30,393 nucleotides of DNA, taken from contig CACWLI010000014.1 of the NCBI GenBank assembly GCA_902761685.1, positions 1 to 30,393 on the forward strand, given 5' to 3'. This DNA is from an uncultured Erysipelotrichaceae bacterium (GTDB lineage Bacteria > Bacillota_I > Bacilli_A > RF39 > UBA660). The position numbers and the translations under genes are program-made. The notes under the pieces are model-generated. The model was not told where the DNA came from. It saw only the letters and a list, made by a program, of their open reading frames with translations, and ran no database searches. Shown in pieces: positions 7,278 to 16,990 of this stretch (within the stretch, counting starts at the first letter, position 1; each line of letters begins with the position of its first letter).

Positions 7278-9411
7278 TATAATATGGATTACTAGATATC
7301 TTCATATTTCTTTCTTTTCTATATTTAATATGATTATCAGTATCTGTAGTTTTAAATATTTTTACATTATCATGTATAATTGAATCATCAAAATTTAATT
7401 CACCTTTTTCATCAGTAAAGAAAGATTTAGATGATAAATTTTCTTCCATAAATAAACAATTTGATATATCTTTATTAAACACTTTACTTGGATCAATTAT
7501 AGCATTTGTATTTCTAAAATCTAATCCTCTAACATCAACATTCTCAAAACTAACACTACTTAAATCAATATATTCAAGAATATCTTTATACTCTTCTCTT
7601 ACTACATAATAATATTTTGGATAATAATTATTTTCATTTTCAAATACATGACTAGCAGAAGTTTCTAAATATTTAGGTATTTCCAATTTTATAAATAATT
7701 CACTATCAATTATTTTAACTTTAATTCTTTTCTTATCTAATAATTGATATGATTCACACATAACACTATAATTTCTATCATTAGTATTTGTTTCTATTGT
7801 TACGTAAGAATCATCATCAAGCATTTTTTCTCTAAAAACATTTCTTCCTAAATAAGTTAATTCTGAAACAGTAAAGTCACTTAGTAATAATTTATTTTCA
7901 TAATCAGTATTAACATTTAAAAATATACTTATATTATTAGTTCTAATAAATACATTATCTTTATCTACAAAACATAATTTACTAGCAGATGTATCAAATA
8001 TTGTTTCTCCATATTTATCAAGTAAACCATATTTATTATCTCTGGTAATAATAAAATATCCATTTTCATATTCAAAACTATCACATTTAAAATAATTAAC
8101 TATTTTAAATGTATTTGTATCAATAACTGCATATGTTCCATTTTGAGTTGTTTTACCAATCATAACTCCATCACTAGCATAGTTATATAATTCTTCAAAT
8201 ATTACATTATCATGACTATTTGGAAAAGTTCTAACTGGATTCAAATTTTTATCAAAAACTATATATCTATTATAAATAAATGGATTATTTGAAGTGTATG
8301 ATATATCTTTTTTAATTCCAATAGAATAATTTCCATTAAATAATTCTAATTTAATATGATTATTTTCTTTTAAAAACTGTTCCCTTTTTTCTTTTTCTTC
8401 TTCATTTGAACTATTAATGCTAATATTAAAATTAACATTTTTTAATTCATTTCCACTTGAATCAATATATACATTAGTACCGTCTTTTCTTACACCAATA
8501 ATGTAATCAGAATCATTAGTAGAATATATAAATTTTTTATATTTATTGTCACTTACGCTTTCTCTTTGGCCATATAAATATAGTTTATAATATTTTACAT
8601 AATAAGTTTCATATAAAACATAAAATAACTTATCGTTTATAAATTGTATATCATTTATTACATAATTATCTTTATCAATTACACCCATACCAAACGTATT
8701 ACTATAACTAATATTATATATACTATATTTTCTACTCATTACATGTGTTGGATAACTATTAACATATACTACAAGGAAATTATCTTCATTGATTCTATAT
8801 ACAACATACCTGTCTTTTGCAAATTCTTGCAATAAATTAATATAACCATTATAGAATGTAACAATACCATAACGTTTCATGTCCATATCATCAACATATT
8901 CTATTAAAGCATTGTATTTTAATGACTTATTTGACTCTTTAAAATCGCCAATATTAATAATATACTTATAATTAAAATTAGTAAGACATTCTTTAAATTT
9001 ACAATCATAAACTGAATAAAGTCTACCTTTATATATAGAAACAATATTATTTAATTCAACAGGTAAAGATATTAAACTTCCATTATTTAATAAATAAGAT
9101 TTTTTATTACTAAATAAACTGTTTCTTTCTACTTTTAAAACAGAATCATTTATCGAAATCGCCCTATATCTATTACTAATAAGTTCATTACCATCTTTAT
9201 CTATAAAAGTTGATATTTCTTTATCACCTTTATCGTATTTTACTAAAGCAACACCATTTATAAAATCACTAGCATATGTAAATTTAGGTTTAATAATAAT
9301 ATTACCAAATCTATCAATATAACCTTTTAAACCATCTTGATTAGTATATACCATAACTCCTTCACTCAAAGGCATAACATCTATAATAAATTCAGCACTG
9401 CCATCAAACAT
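7267..9411 (-). CDS. WG-repeat protein with a pentapeptide-like tail
   Basis: This 714-aa protein is built of WG-type beta repeats (for example GYIDRFGNIIIKPKF near residue 32, then FIDKDGNELIS, YIDSSGNELK and GLLDKYGETIF). There is no signal peptide or membrane helix, so it is probably cytosolic or exported by an unknown route. Near residues 620-670 it has a pentapeptide-like stretch (SFENVDVRGLDFRNTNA ... NCLF) not seen in its neighbours. I chose ATG 9411 because AGGTGA lies 4 nt before it; an in-frame ATG at 9435, directly after the preceding stop, has no ribosome binding site. It is the last WG gene of the operon, 24 nt downstream of another WG gene. WG repeats are known as putative protein-interaction solenoids; the partner is unknown. 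Confidence 0.85.
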   Translation of the reverse strand: MFDGSAEFIIDVMPLSEGVMVYTNQDGLKGYIDRFGNIIIKPKFTYASDFINGVALVKYDKGDKEISTFIDKDGNELISNRYRAISINDSVLKVERNSLFSNKKSYLLNNGSLISLPVELNNIVSIYKGRLYSVYDCKFKECLTNFNYKYIINIGDFKESNKSLKYNALIEYVDDMDMKRYGIVTFYNGYINLLQEFAKDRYVVYRINEDNFLVVYVNSYPTHVMSRKYSIYNISYSNTFGMGVIDKDNYVINDIQFINDKLFYVLYETYYVKYYKLYLYGQRESVSDNKYKKFIYSTNDSDYIIGVRKDGTNVYIDSSGNELKNVNFNISINSSNEEEKEKREQFLKENNHIKLELFNGNYSIGIKKDISYTSNNPFIYNRYIVFDKNLNPVRTFPNSHDNVIFEELYNYASDGVMIGKTTQNGTYAVIDTNTFKIVNYFKCDSFEYENGYFIITRDNKYGLLDKYGETIFDTSASKLCFVDKDNVFIRTNNISIFLNVNTDYENKLLLSDFTVSELTYLGRNVFREKMLDDDSYVTIETNTNDRNYSVMCESYQLLDKKRIKVKIIDSELFIKLEIPKYLETSASHVFENENNYYPKYYYVVREEYKDILEYIDLSSVSFENVDVRGLDFRNTNAIIDPSKVFNKDISNCLFMEENLSSKSFFTDEKGELNFDDSIIHDNVKIFKTTDTDNHIKYRKERNMKISSNPYYIEE

Positions 9412-9435
9412 TTCTTCACCTGTACTCTCTCTCAT

Positions 9436-11049
9436 TTATAATTTTAATTTTCTTTCACTAACTTTATTTAATAAATAATTATCTTCTATTTCAGAATATA
9501 GATTTTTATCATAATAAGTGCATATTTCACTAGGAACACTATCATTAAATACAAAGAATTGATGATTATATTCAAGGCAAAATATACCACTTTTAAGTAC
9601 TCTAATACTATCAAATATTAAATCAAATATTTTAGTACCTAAATGATATAATCCATATTTGCCATCATTATCTGACACTATTAAATATCCTTTATCATAT
9701 TTAACATAAGGATAGCTTAAATTACATAATACTTCTCCCTCAAAACTGCATACAATGTAACCTTCATTTCTACTTCTTTTTAATAAAAATACATCATCTA
9801 AAATATCAATGCTACATATATCATTATTAAAATAATTTGGATAATTTAATATTATATTACCTTTTCTATCAATAATTATATGTCTTACATATTTATATGG
9901 AGCATTAGTAGTATAATCTATTTCATCATAATAAATATGCATAAAATCTTTATAATAATTTTTAGATAAATAATTTTTATTTAATCTAAATATTTCATTA
10001 AAATCATTATCTAAAACAACTTTTATTTCATTATTATTTTCATCATTATAAAATCCATATATAGTATTTGATTCTTCATCAATAACGATTCTTTCATAAT
10101 TTGTTGAATTTTGTATTATTTCACCATTTAAATTTAAATATATTTTTTTATTACTTAAATCAGTCATTTCTATTATTCCATTTTTATAACAATAACAATC
10201 TTTTAAAAATCTATTATATACTTTTTCTCCATTAGAATTTAGAATATTACAGTATTCATTATTTGTAACTTTAAATCGATATACAATTTTAAATAAACCA
10301 TAATTTAATTTTTCAATACTAATTTGTGTATCATAATAATGATTTTTTTTAAGTGATGAAGATGAAAATAATAAATTACTATCTGCATCAAATACACCTA
10401 ATTCATTTGGTTTTTTTTCATGCATTATTTCAGCAACAATAAATATTTTATTTAATTGTTCATCATAATAAACATGAGCATTTTCTATTACATAATTATC
10501 TAACATAGTTTTATTAGTAATTAAATTAAATACTTGTTTTATTCCAGAAGCTGCTTCAATAGCATCATTTGATGGCAAAACAACTATACCATAATTTGGT
10601 ATTTCGTACTTATCCATTTCTTTATATATTTTGTTTTTAGTAGCATATCTATATTTTTTATTTTTATCAGTAAGAACATATACTTCACCATACTTTTTTG
10701 GTTCATCAATATATATTGGTGGTATTACTTCTATACCATCACTATTAATATAACCATAATAGTGTGTATAACCTAATATATCTAAAATATTACTTCTTTT
10801 AGCAACCATTTTAAGTCCCTTAACCGCAGATATATGAAAATAATTCTTACTAATTTGTACACCACTAGTATTAAGTAATGTATTATTAGGTGAATTATAT
10901 GAAAGCCAGCAATTATCAAGTACTTTTAATCCATTATAAGATGGTCTCACAACTACTTCTGAGTTTTCATTCATAAGTCCCCATTTATGATTATCTGTTT
11001 CAAATGAAATTAATCCTTCATAATAGTTGCCTATTTTAATAATTTTCAT
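9436..11049 (-). CDS. WG-repeat protein
   Basis: A 537-aa protein of degenerate WG repeats: HKWGLMNENSEVVVRPSY near residue 21, GYINSDGIEVIPPIY, GVFDADSNLLF, IIDRKGNIILNYP and GKYGLYHLGTKIFD. It shares its repeat layout, including the ID.KGNII.NYPN block about 150 residues from the end, with the other three WG proteins of the operon, so they arose by duplication and diverged strongly. No signal peptide or membrane segment is visible. It ends in SERKLKL, a basic tail similar to that of the membrane proteins elsewhere in the window. The start at ATG 11049 has GAGGTGA 5 nt upstream; the in-frame GTG at 11058 is part of that site. Confidence 0.85.
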   Translation of the reverse strand: MKIIKIGNYYEGLISFETDNHKWGLMNENSEVVVRPSYNGLKVLDNCWLSYNSPNNTLLNTSGVQISKNYFHISAVKGLKMVAKRSNILDILGYTHYYGYINSDGIEVIPPIYIDEPKKYGEVYVLTDKNKKYRYATKNKIYKEMDKYEIPNYGIVVLPSNDAIEAASGIKQVFNLITNKTMLDNYVIENAHVYYDEQLNKIFIVAEIMHEKKPNELGVFDADSNLLFSSSSLKKNHYYDTQISIEKLNYGLFKIVYRFKVTNNEYCNILNSNGEKVYNRFLKDCYCYKNGIIEMTDLSNKKIYLNLNGEIIQNSTNYERIVIDEESNTIYGFYNDENNNEIKVVLDNDFNEIFRLNKNYLSKNYYKDFMHIYYDEIDYTTNAPYKYVRHIIIDRKGNIILNYPNYFNNDICSIDILDDVFLLKRSRNEGYIVCSFEGEVLCNLSYPYVKYDKGYLIVSDNDGKYGLYHLGTKIFDLIFDSIRVLKSGIFCLEYNHQFFVFNDSVPSEICTYYDKNLYSEIEDNYLLNKVSERKLKL

Positions 11050-11065
11050 ATACTTCACCTCACTT

Positions 11066-12721
11066 TTATTTTTTTAATATTAATCCCATATTATTTCTTT
11101 CTACATTTTCTTCTAGTAGTCTTCTTAAAATAACATTAATTTTAAATATTTTATTATATGGATATTCTTTTAAACATGGTAAATTTAATACTTCTAATAC
11201 CTTTGTATCATCAAATACACCTAATTCTAATGATTCAACACTTTCAAAAGTAACTTTTCTAAGAGAATTATTATGTTTTAAAAAATTCCTTGGTAAAACT
11301 CTTAATAATGGTGTATTTATAGTAGTTAGTTTATTATTATTTACTAAACTATTTGATCCTATATTATGTAAACAAGGAGCATCAAATACTTCTAATTCTT
11401 CATTCTTTTCTAAAAATTCATCATCAGCACTTATTAACTTTGGTACATATAAATATTCAAGTACTCTATTATTATTTAAAAAGCCGTGTCTAACATGTTC
11501 AAGAGCTGGTAAATAAATTCTTCTTAATGAATTATTCATTCTCAAAAAGAAATTATCAGCAAAAGCCAAATGTTGCATACTTATTTCTTCTAAATTTTCA
11601 TTTGAATATAAGAAACATACTCCAACATGTTCAACATTATTCATAATTAAATATCTAAGTTTTTTATTATTAGCAAGAAACTTAGATCCAATAAAATGAC
11701 TATTATTATTTACATAACCAATTATTTGATTATCATTATCAATCTCAATTAAAACATCTTCTCCTCTATTTTTAATAAGTCTCACTAATTTAGAATTACT
11801 AAGTTTAGTAATTTCAATTTTTTTAATATCCATTACTCCTACTAAAAATGAATCTTTATTTAATGTTTGATCATATACAAATACTTTTTTCTCTTTTAAA
11901 TCGATAATAAAGTAATCTATTAATAAATATCTTTCTTTTTCTTTATATGTATCTATTACTTGACTATTATCAATAATAATATTATTTTTACAATAACATT
12001 TATTATTAATTTCCATATTTATTTTATACATTTTACCAGTATTATCTTTTCTATAATTAGGTATTTCAAAACTAGTTCCTTCATTCTGAATTATTTTATA
12101 CCCATATTCACGTTCAAATGATTCAGTTAAACCTGGTATAATGTTTTCTAAATTATTTGAAAATGTAGCATCAGGATTATCTACTGTATGATTATATCTA
12201 TTTTTAATAGATAGTGTATTTGAAAGTCCTAAAGAAAACTGTATACTTATAACACTAGTGCCATATTCATCTTGTCTTTTTGGTTCTTTAAAGTCTTTTC
12301 TTTTAATATCTTCTACATTCTTTTTAACAGCAAAAAATACATAATTAGAATGTAATCTATCTCCTCTAAATGTACATAATTCTTCATCAGGAGCATAATA
12401 TTTTTTAAATCTTTGAATATCTTCTTCACTTTTACATTCATACAACACATAACCCGCTTCATCCATTAATTCAAATGGTGTTTTATTAGTTACAACATGA
12501 TTTATTTCATAATCAACTAAACTATTAATATAATCTTTAAAACTATTTTCTAAATGATAATTAACAATGTCATAATATAAATCTTTTTCATAATCAAAAT
12601 ATTTACTCATTAAGTCAAATAAAAGCCCTGGTGTCTCTAATAAAGTAGGAAATAAACTCCTACATAGATGCATCATTTTTTCTCCATATTTATCTTTTAT
12701 TTTCTTTAAATCTTCATTCAT
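11066..12721 (-). CDS. Leucine-rich-repeat protein with a conserved N-terminal domain
   Basis: A 551-aa protein. The last ~200 residues are BspA-like (LRR_5) repeats of about 23 residues, such as NNSLRRIYLPALEHV and NEELEVFDAPCLHNI. The first ~200 residues form another domain with YGTSVISIQF, IKNRYNHTVDNPDATF and IIPGLTESFEREYG. I recall similar segments in LRR proteins of host-associated and ultrasmall bacteria, but cannot verify this. The middle contains beta-rich sequence. There is no signal peptide, unlike secreted BspA adhesins. The ATG at 12721 has AGGTGA 5 nt upstream; the GTG at 12730 is part of that site. The gene lies inside the WG operon, with 9 and 16 nt gaps, so it is co-expressed with the WG solenoids. 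Confidence 0.82.
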   Translation of the reverse strand: MNEDLKKIKDKYGEKMMHLCRSLFPTLLETPGLLFDLMSKYFDYEKDLYYDIVNYHLENSFKDYINSLVDYEINHVVTNKTPFELMDEAGYVLYECKSEEDIQRFKKYYAPDEELCTFRGDRLHSNYVFFAVKKNVEDIKRKDFKEPKRQDEYGTSVISIQFSLGLSNTLSIKNRYNHTVDNPDATFSNNLENIIPGLTESFEREYGYKIIQNEGTSFEIPNYRKDNTGKMYKINMEINNKCYCKNNIIIDNSQVIDTYKEKERYLLIDYFIIDLKEKKVFVYDQTLNKDSFLVGVMDIKKIEITKLSNSKLVRLIKNRGEDVLIEIDNDNQIIGYVNNNSHFIGSKFLANNKKLRYLIMNNVEHVGVCFLYSNENLEEISMQHLAFADNFFLRMNNSLRRIYLPALEHVRHGFLNNNRVLEYLYVPKLISADDEFLEKNEELEVFDAPCLHNIGSNSLVNNNKLTTINTPLLRVLPRNFLKHNNSLRKVTFESVESLELGVFDDTKVLEVLNLPCLKEYPYNKIFKINVILRRLLEENVERNNMGLILKK

Positions 12722-12730
12722 ATAATTCAC

Positions 12731-14356
12731 CTATAAATTTAAACTATAATATTTATACATTTCTTTTAATTCTCCATAAGTAGTATTAAATTCATCTTTA
12801 ACAATTCCAAGTTTTTTTATTGATTTGTCATTAGTCATTATTAAATTATCTGTTAAAAATGTAAGTCCATCTAAATACTTTTGTAATACTTCTCCATTTG
12901 TATCATAAATTGTATATTTACCAAATTTATAATCATCATCTCTTTCACAAGTAACTATATATCCATGAGAAAATTCAACTGTACAATTAACAAATCTATT
13001 TATTTCTTCTCCATTTAAATCAAGTAAATAATATATTTCACTTCCTAAATGTTTTGCTATATAGAATCCACTTGATGAATGATTTTCAATATATTCAAGT
13101 TCACCTATTTCATCATTTGGATAATTATTAATTACTCTACCATATATATCAATAATACTAAATTCATTATACTCATATGTTTTATTAGACTCTGTATTAA
13201 TTTTTTTATTCGCACAAATTGCATAATCTCCATCAAATGGATAACATATATCATATAATCTGCTCCTATTTACAAATGGTAAATATCCTTTAGGTTTAAC
13301 AAATCTTTCTTTTAAATCATAATCAATTATCAATAACAAATCATTTCTTCCTGATTCTTTTATACCAGCAATATTTTCTCCTTTTAAGCATAAGTTACCA
13401 AGAGTATCAACTACATAACAATCTTTAGATATTCTATAATATATATAATTATTTATACATACATAATCATCAATAAAAAAATCTGATAATGCTTCACCAT
13501 TTGGTAATAATAGTTTTTTATTAGAGTCTATTATATATCCTATTATATATCCTATTTTATGGCCAAATCTATATAGTCCACGATAAGATAATTCAAATAA
13601 ATAATCTTTTCTTAATAAACTATAATCTTGCATATTATATTCTTTAACACTATTACCATTTTCATCTATAATATATATTTTGTACTCATCAGTTGCGATT
13701 GCTCTTAAACAACAATTATGTTCTTCAAAATTACCAATAGATTTATATTTACCAAATGACTTATTATTTTTATAATCTGTAAAAAAATGTAGTTCTCCAG
13801 CATTATGTGGATATTCATATAACTTATCACCATTTTTATCTATATGTGAAGTAGTGTTTTTTGTTTCTACTTCTTCATATACACCATCTAATATTTTTCT
13901 AATTGGTATTCCATTTTTAGCATTTACTATTTTTACGCTCTCGTAATTACCCATAATAATATCATAAGTAACATAATCTTTACCTCTTTTATGTATTATT
14001 TTTGTTCCAATACCATTTTTTATTTTACTATATACAAATTTTAAAGGTTTACCATCTAAAGTAAATACACCATATAAATCATTTTTTCTACATATTATTA
14101 AATCATCTTCAAATATGATTTGTGTACATAGAGGACTTATAATCTCACCTTTTTTATTTATAATTGCATAATAAATATATGTAGTATTAAATATTTTTCT
14201 ATCTATCTGTACCATTGAAATACCATTTTTAAAATCACCAGCATATGCAAATTGAGGTTTAATTACAATATCTAAATTTTTATCTAAATAGCCCCACTTA
14301 CCATTCAATTTAAAAGCAAACATATCTTCACTAAGAGGTTTAATGTCTTCTATCAT
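12731..14356 (-). CDS. WG-repeat protein
   Basis: A 541-aa protein that opens with a canonical repeat, GKWGYLDKNLDIVIKPQF, followed by GDFKNGISMVQ. It continues with degenerate repeats to YGRVINNYPNDEIGELEY and YYLLDLNGEEINRF near the end. It is closest in layout to the 607-aa product upstream and the 714-aa product downstream; all carry a F.NG.A/S.V segment after the first repeat. No signal peptide. Its ATG overlaps the TGA of the upstream gene (ATGA), with AGGAGG 5 nt before it, so the two are translationally coupled. A 12-bp tandem duplication at 13529-13552 gives IGYIIGYII in mid-protein, a recent-looking slippage. Function unknown. Confidence 0.85.
   Translation of the reverse strand: MIEDIKPLSEDMFAFKLNGKWGYLDKNLDIVIKPQFAYAGDFKNGISMVQIDRKIFNTTYIYYAIINKKGEIISPLCTQIIFEDDLIICRKNDLYGVFTLDGKPLKFVYSKIKNGIGTKIIHKRGKDYVTYDIIMGNYESVKIVNAKNGIPIRKILDGVYEEVETKNTTSHIDKNGDKLYEYPHNAGELHFFTDYKNNKSFGKYKSIGNFEEHNCCLRAIATDEYKIYIIDENGNSVKEYNMQDYSLLRKDYLFELSYRGLYRFGHKIGYIIGYIIDSNKKLLLPNGEALSDFFIDDYVCINNYIYYRISKDCYVVDTLGNLCLKGENIAGIKESGRNDLLLIIDYDLKERFVKPKGYLPFVNRSRLYDICYPFDGDYAICANKKINTESNKTYEYNEFSIIDIYGRVINNYPNDEIGELEYIENHSSSGFYIAKHLGSEIYYLLDLNGEEINRFVNCTVEFSHGYIVTCERDDDYKFGKYTIYDTNGEVLQKYLDGLTFLTDNLIMTNDKSIKKLGIVKDEFNTTYGELKEMYKYYSLNL
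13529..13552. repeat. 12-bp tandem duplication inside a WG gene
   Basis: TATTATATATCC occurs twice in direct succession (13529-13540, 13541-13552). It keeps the frame and encodes a doubled GYII. It looks like replication slippage. Confidence 0.7.
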
Positions 14357-16176
14357 AATAACCTCCTTTTTTCTTTTTCTTTTAAATGAGTAGTTTCATA
14401 TTTTAATATCTTTTTACTACTTAAATCATTTAAATAACGCATTTCATAATAACTTCTATGTATAAATAATTGATCATCACTTAAAAATTCAAATATTCTA
14501 TCCTGACTTTCTGTGTTATCTATTATTGGATTAAAACTAGAATCATATAATTTTTCACAATTATATTTTCCATAAACATATTCACCAATTAAAACATTTC
14601 CAATATTACTTGTTATAAAGTATCCTTTTTCATATCTAATATCATCACATTCAAAAGTAATATGCTTTTTATTAACAACATCAATTACAGTAATTAATCC
14701 ACTATCTTTTATTCTTACTTTAAAATAGTTATCTTTAATTTGTTCAACACAATTAATATTACTAATATTTTCATTTGGTAAAGTGTATACAACTTTTCCA
14801 TTTTCATCAATTATATTGTATTCATCATATTCAAAAGCAACATTTGAGTTTTCACTTACTTTTTTATTTATTCCACATGTATATCCACCATCAAAAAAAT
14901 ATATATAATTATACTCACTTGATACTATTTCACCATCACTATCAATTAAAACATAATTATTATTTTCTAATTTTCCTATAGCTAGTTTAGATTTAATTGA
15001 TGATTTAATACTAGTATATGGTTGTTTAATTTTATATCCATACAAGCTTTTATTATGAAAATACATATTACCATAAAAATCATATACAATTAAACCATTA
15101 TGAAGATAATCTACTTTATCTGTTAAGACTGGAGTAATATGCTTACCAATAGGACTAATTAAACCAACTTTATGCATATTTAAATTAAAATAACCACAAT
15201 TATTTCTTTTAATACTAACATCAAATTTGTTTTTATCTTTTGAATTTACTCTAAAAATGACTTTTCCATTAGAAACAATATATGTAACTAGTTTGTCATT
15301 TAATTTTTGTTCAATAATAAATGACACTTTATCATCATATTTTTCTATATTACTAACACTTAGAAACTCTCCTTTTTCATCATCACTCAAGAATGTTAAT
15401 TTATTTCCATACTCATCTACAATATAATATTTTCCATCATATTCTATAACTGTATAACCATAAGATGATTCAATTATCTTATCTGCTTGATGTGATACAA
15501 CTTTACCATCTTTATAAAAACTAAATTTTCCATATTCTTGTTCAGAATATATTATTAATCCACTATCAGTAACAACAATGTTTAAATAATTAGGAGGTAA
15601 TATTTCATTACCATTTTTATCTATAACACCATATAAATAAAAATCTCTAAAGTCATCATATGCTTCGATAGTTGTAACCAATCTTTTAGTAATAGCATAA
15701 TTACCATTAAATTCATATATGTAATCATAATCCATTTTTGTAAGTTTTTTATTTTTTTTATTTATAATTGTATATTTATTGTTACTTAGTTTAACTACTG
15801 CTACTCCATTTGAAAAAGATGATGCTTCAATATATTCAGGATAAATAATTACTTCTCCATCTTTATTTAAAAAACCATATTTATCATTTGTATCTAATAC
15901 TTTAAAGTAACCATCCATCATATGAAATACTTTTTTTATATATGCTGTTTTTTTTATAACATCATCTTTTACTTTTTTGCCATTATCATCAATATAATAA
16001 GTTCTATCATGTTTATCAGTTACAAGACATAATCCATTATTAAAAGAACCAACACTTTTATACTTTGGTTTAATAATAATATTATTATCTTCATCTATGA
16101 ATCCAAATAAGCCATTATGGTCTTGAAAAGAACATAATTCACATGAATAAATACCACTACTTATTATATTTTCCAT
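14353..16176 (-). CDS. WG-repeat protein, first gene of the WG/LRR operon
   Basis: A 607-aa protein of WG repeats: GFIDEDNNIIIKPKY near residue 25, YGFLNKDGEVIIYPEY, YGVIDKNGNEILPPNY and others. GSFNNGLCLV and SSFSNGVAVV follow the first repeats. There is no signal peptide or membrane helix. It ends in KEKEKRRLL. It has a GGGGG-type ribosome binding site (AAAGGGGG) 5 nt before the ATG and a strong promoter at 16200-16228, so it leads an operon of four WG proteins and one LRR protein that runs toward obg. The roughly 9 kb and 2,900 residues devoted to these genes is a large investment for a small genome. Function unknown; protein-protein interaction is the family expectation. Confidence 0.86.
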   Translation of the reverse strand: MENIISSGIYSCELCSFQDHNGLFGFIDEDNNIIIKPKYKSVGSFNNGLCLVTDKHDRTYYIDDNGKKVKDDVIKKTAYIKKVFHMMDGYFKVLDTNDKYGFLNKDGEVIIYPEYIEASSFSNGVAVVKLSNNKYTIINKKNKKLTKMDYDYIYEFNGNYAITKRLVTTIEAYDDFRDFYLYGVIDKNGNEILPPNYLNIVVTDSGLIIYSEQEYGKFSFYKDGKVVSHQADKIIESSYGYTVIEYDGKYYIVDEYGNKLTFLSDDEKGEFLSVSNIEKYDDKVSFIIEQKLNDKLVTYIVSNGKVIFRVNSKDKNKFDVSIKRNNCGYFNLNMHKVGLISPIGKHITPVLTDKVDYLHNGLIVYDFYGNMYFHNKSLYGYKIKQPYTSIKSSIKSKLAIGKLENNNYVLIDSDGEIVSSEYNYIYFFDGGYTCGINKKVSENSNVAFEYDEYNIIDENGKVVYTLPNENISNINCVEQIKDNYFKVRIKDSGLITVIDVVNKKHITFECDDIRYEKGYFITSNIGNVLIGEYVYGKYNCEKLYDSSFNPIIDNTESQDRIFEFLSDDQLFIHRSYYEMRYLNDLSSKKILKYETTHLKEKEKRRLL

Positions 16177-16199
16177 AATACCCCCTTTAAGTGAAGTGT

Positions 16200-16228
16200 A
16201 TTATATCAAAAAATATAATTTTTTTCAA
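16200..16228 (-). promoter_or_regulatory. Promoter of the WG/LRR operon
   Basis: -35 TTGAAA (16223-16228), 17-bp spacer, extended -10 TGATATAAT (16200-16208) on the minus strand, 23 nt before the first ATG. The -35 lies directly after the T-tract of the nrdG terminator. Confidence 0.8.
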
Positions 16229-16254
16229 TAAAAAAAGAGTGTAAACACTCTTTT
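16229..16254 (-). terminator. Terminator of the nrdD-nrdG operon
   Basis: AAAAGAGTG/CACTCTTTT stem of 9 bp with a 4-nt loop (16233-16254), followed by Ts on the minus strand. The stem overlaps the nrdG stop codon. Confidence 0.8.
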
Positions 16255-16822
16255 ATACATACATTGGTACTCTTTTAAAATATTGTTCTTCATTATACTC
16301 GTATTCATTTAATAATGTTACTTTTCCACTCTTAAGTGTTTTCTTAACATCTATTAATCTTTGATTTCTTGATCCTCTAAATAATAAACTTAAATCTCTT
16401 TCTTCTAATCTGAATCTACCGTCAACAAGGACGTCTATCTTTTCAAGAAATTCTCTATATATTGGTTTCTTTTCAGCCATTAACATAATTTCTTCAAAAG
16501 TAAACCCGGTATAAACCCAAATATTTAAACCTTTAGAGCGTGCATACTCAGCTATTTCATTACAAGCTTCAACTTGATACATAGGATCTCCACCACTAAA
16601 AGTTAATCCTGTTTGATATTCAAGTTCATCTATTGCTTCAAGTACTGCATCAATTGGTACAAGTCCTCCACCTTCAAAATCCCATGTTTGTGGATTTTGA
16701 CATCCTTTACAGTGATGAGCACATCCTTGTGTCCAAAGTACTGCTCTTAAACCTGGACCATCAACAATACTATCTGATTGAAGATCTGCAGCTAAACGAA
16801 TATATCTATTATTTTGTTCCAT
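16253..16822 (-). CDS. nrdG: Anaerobic ribonucleotide reductase activase NrdG
   Basis: NrdG is the radical-SAM enzyme that makes the glycyl radical on NrdD. The 189-aa protein has DGPGLR near residue 20, the 4Fe-4S cysteine motif CAHHCKGC near 34, GNxxW-like PQTWDF, and the SAM-binding TFSGGDPM near 74. DVLVDGRF near 130 and FRGSRNQR near 148 are typical of the family. Its start overlaps the 51-aa glycyl-radical ORF by 14 bp, so translation is probably coupled. It is the last gene of the nrdD operon. In this genome its target glycine is predicted to lie on the small ORF just upstream and not on the large NrdD chain. Confidence 0.95.
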   Translation of the reverse strand: MEQNNRYIRLAADLQSDSIVDGPGLRAVLWTQGCAHHCKGCQNPQTWDFEGGGLVPIDAVLEAIDELEYQTGLTFSGGDPMYQVEACNEIAEYARSKGLNIWVYTGFTFEEIMLMAEKKPIYREFLEKIDVLVDGRFRLEERDLSLLFRGSRNQRLIDVKKTLKSGKVTLLNEYEYNEEQYFKRVPMYV

Positions 16823-16964
16823 GAGTTACTCTGTCAGCTACTTCAGCCTTTTTAGCATTATTAAATCTGTCTAGAGTTCCAACTAAATATCCAGTGATTC
16901 TTCTAATTCTATCGAATTTTACTCCTTCACCAACTGTTTTTGCTTTTTTAACTTCCTTATCCAT
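16809..16964 (-). CDS. Separate glycyl-radical segment of anaerobic RNR
   Basis: A 51-aa ORF with its own ribosome binding site (GAAAGAGG, 9 nt upstream), between nrdD and nrdG. Its second half (RRITGYLVGT near 21-30, then FNNAKKAEVADRV) matches the extreme C-terminus of NrdD proteins, where RxxGY holds the radical glycine: Gly681 in E. coli RVCGYLG, and RRTCGYLG in S. aureus. Gly25 here would be the radical site. The ORF is 26 nt downstream of the nrdD stop in another frame, so it is not a simple stop-codon read-through. It could be a true split subunit, or the product of an old frameshift that gained a start. NrdG would act on it. Comparable small NrdD-tail ORFs occur in some Clostridia as far as I recall. 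Confidence 0.75.
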   Translation of the reverse strand: MDKEVKKAKTVGEGVKFDRIRRITGYLVGTLDRFNNAKKAEVADRVTHGTK

Positions 16965-16990
16965 TTTTTATTACCTCTTTCCTTTCTATA

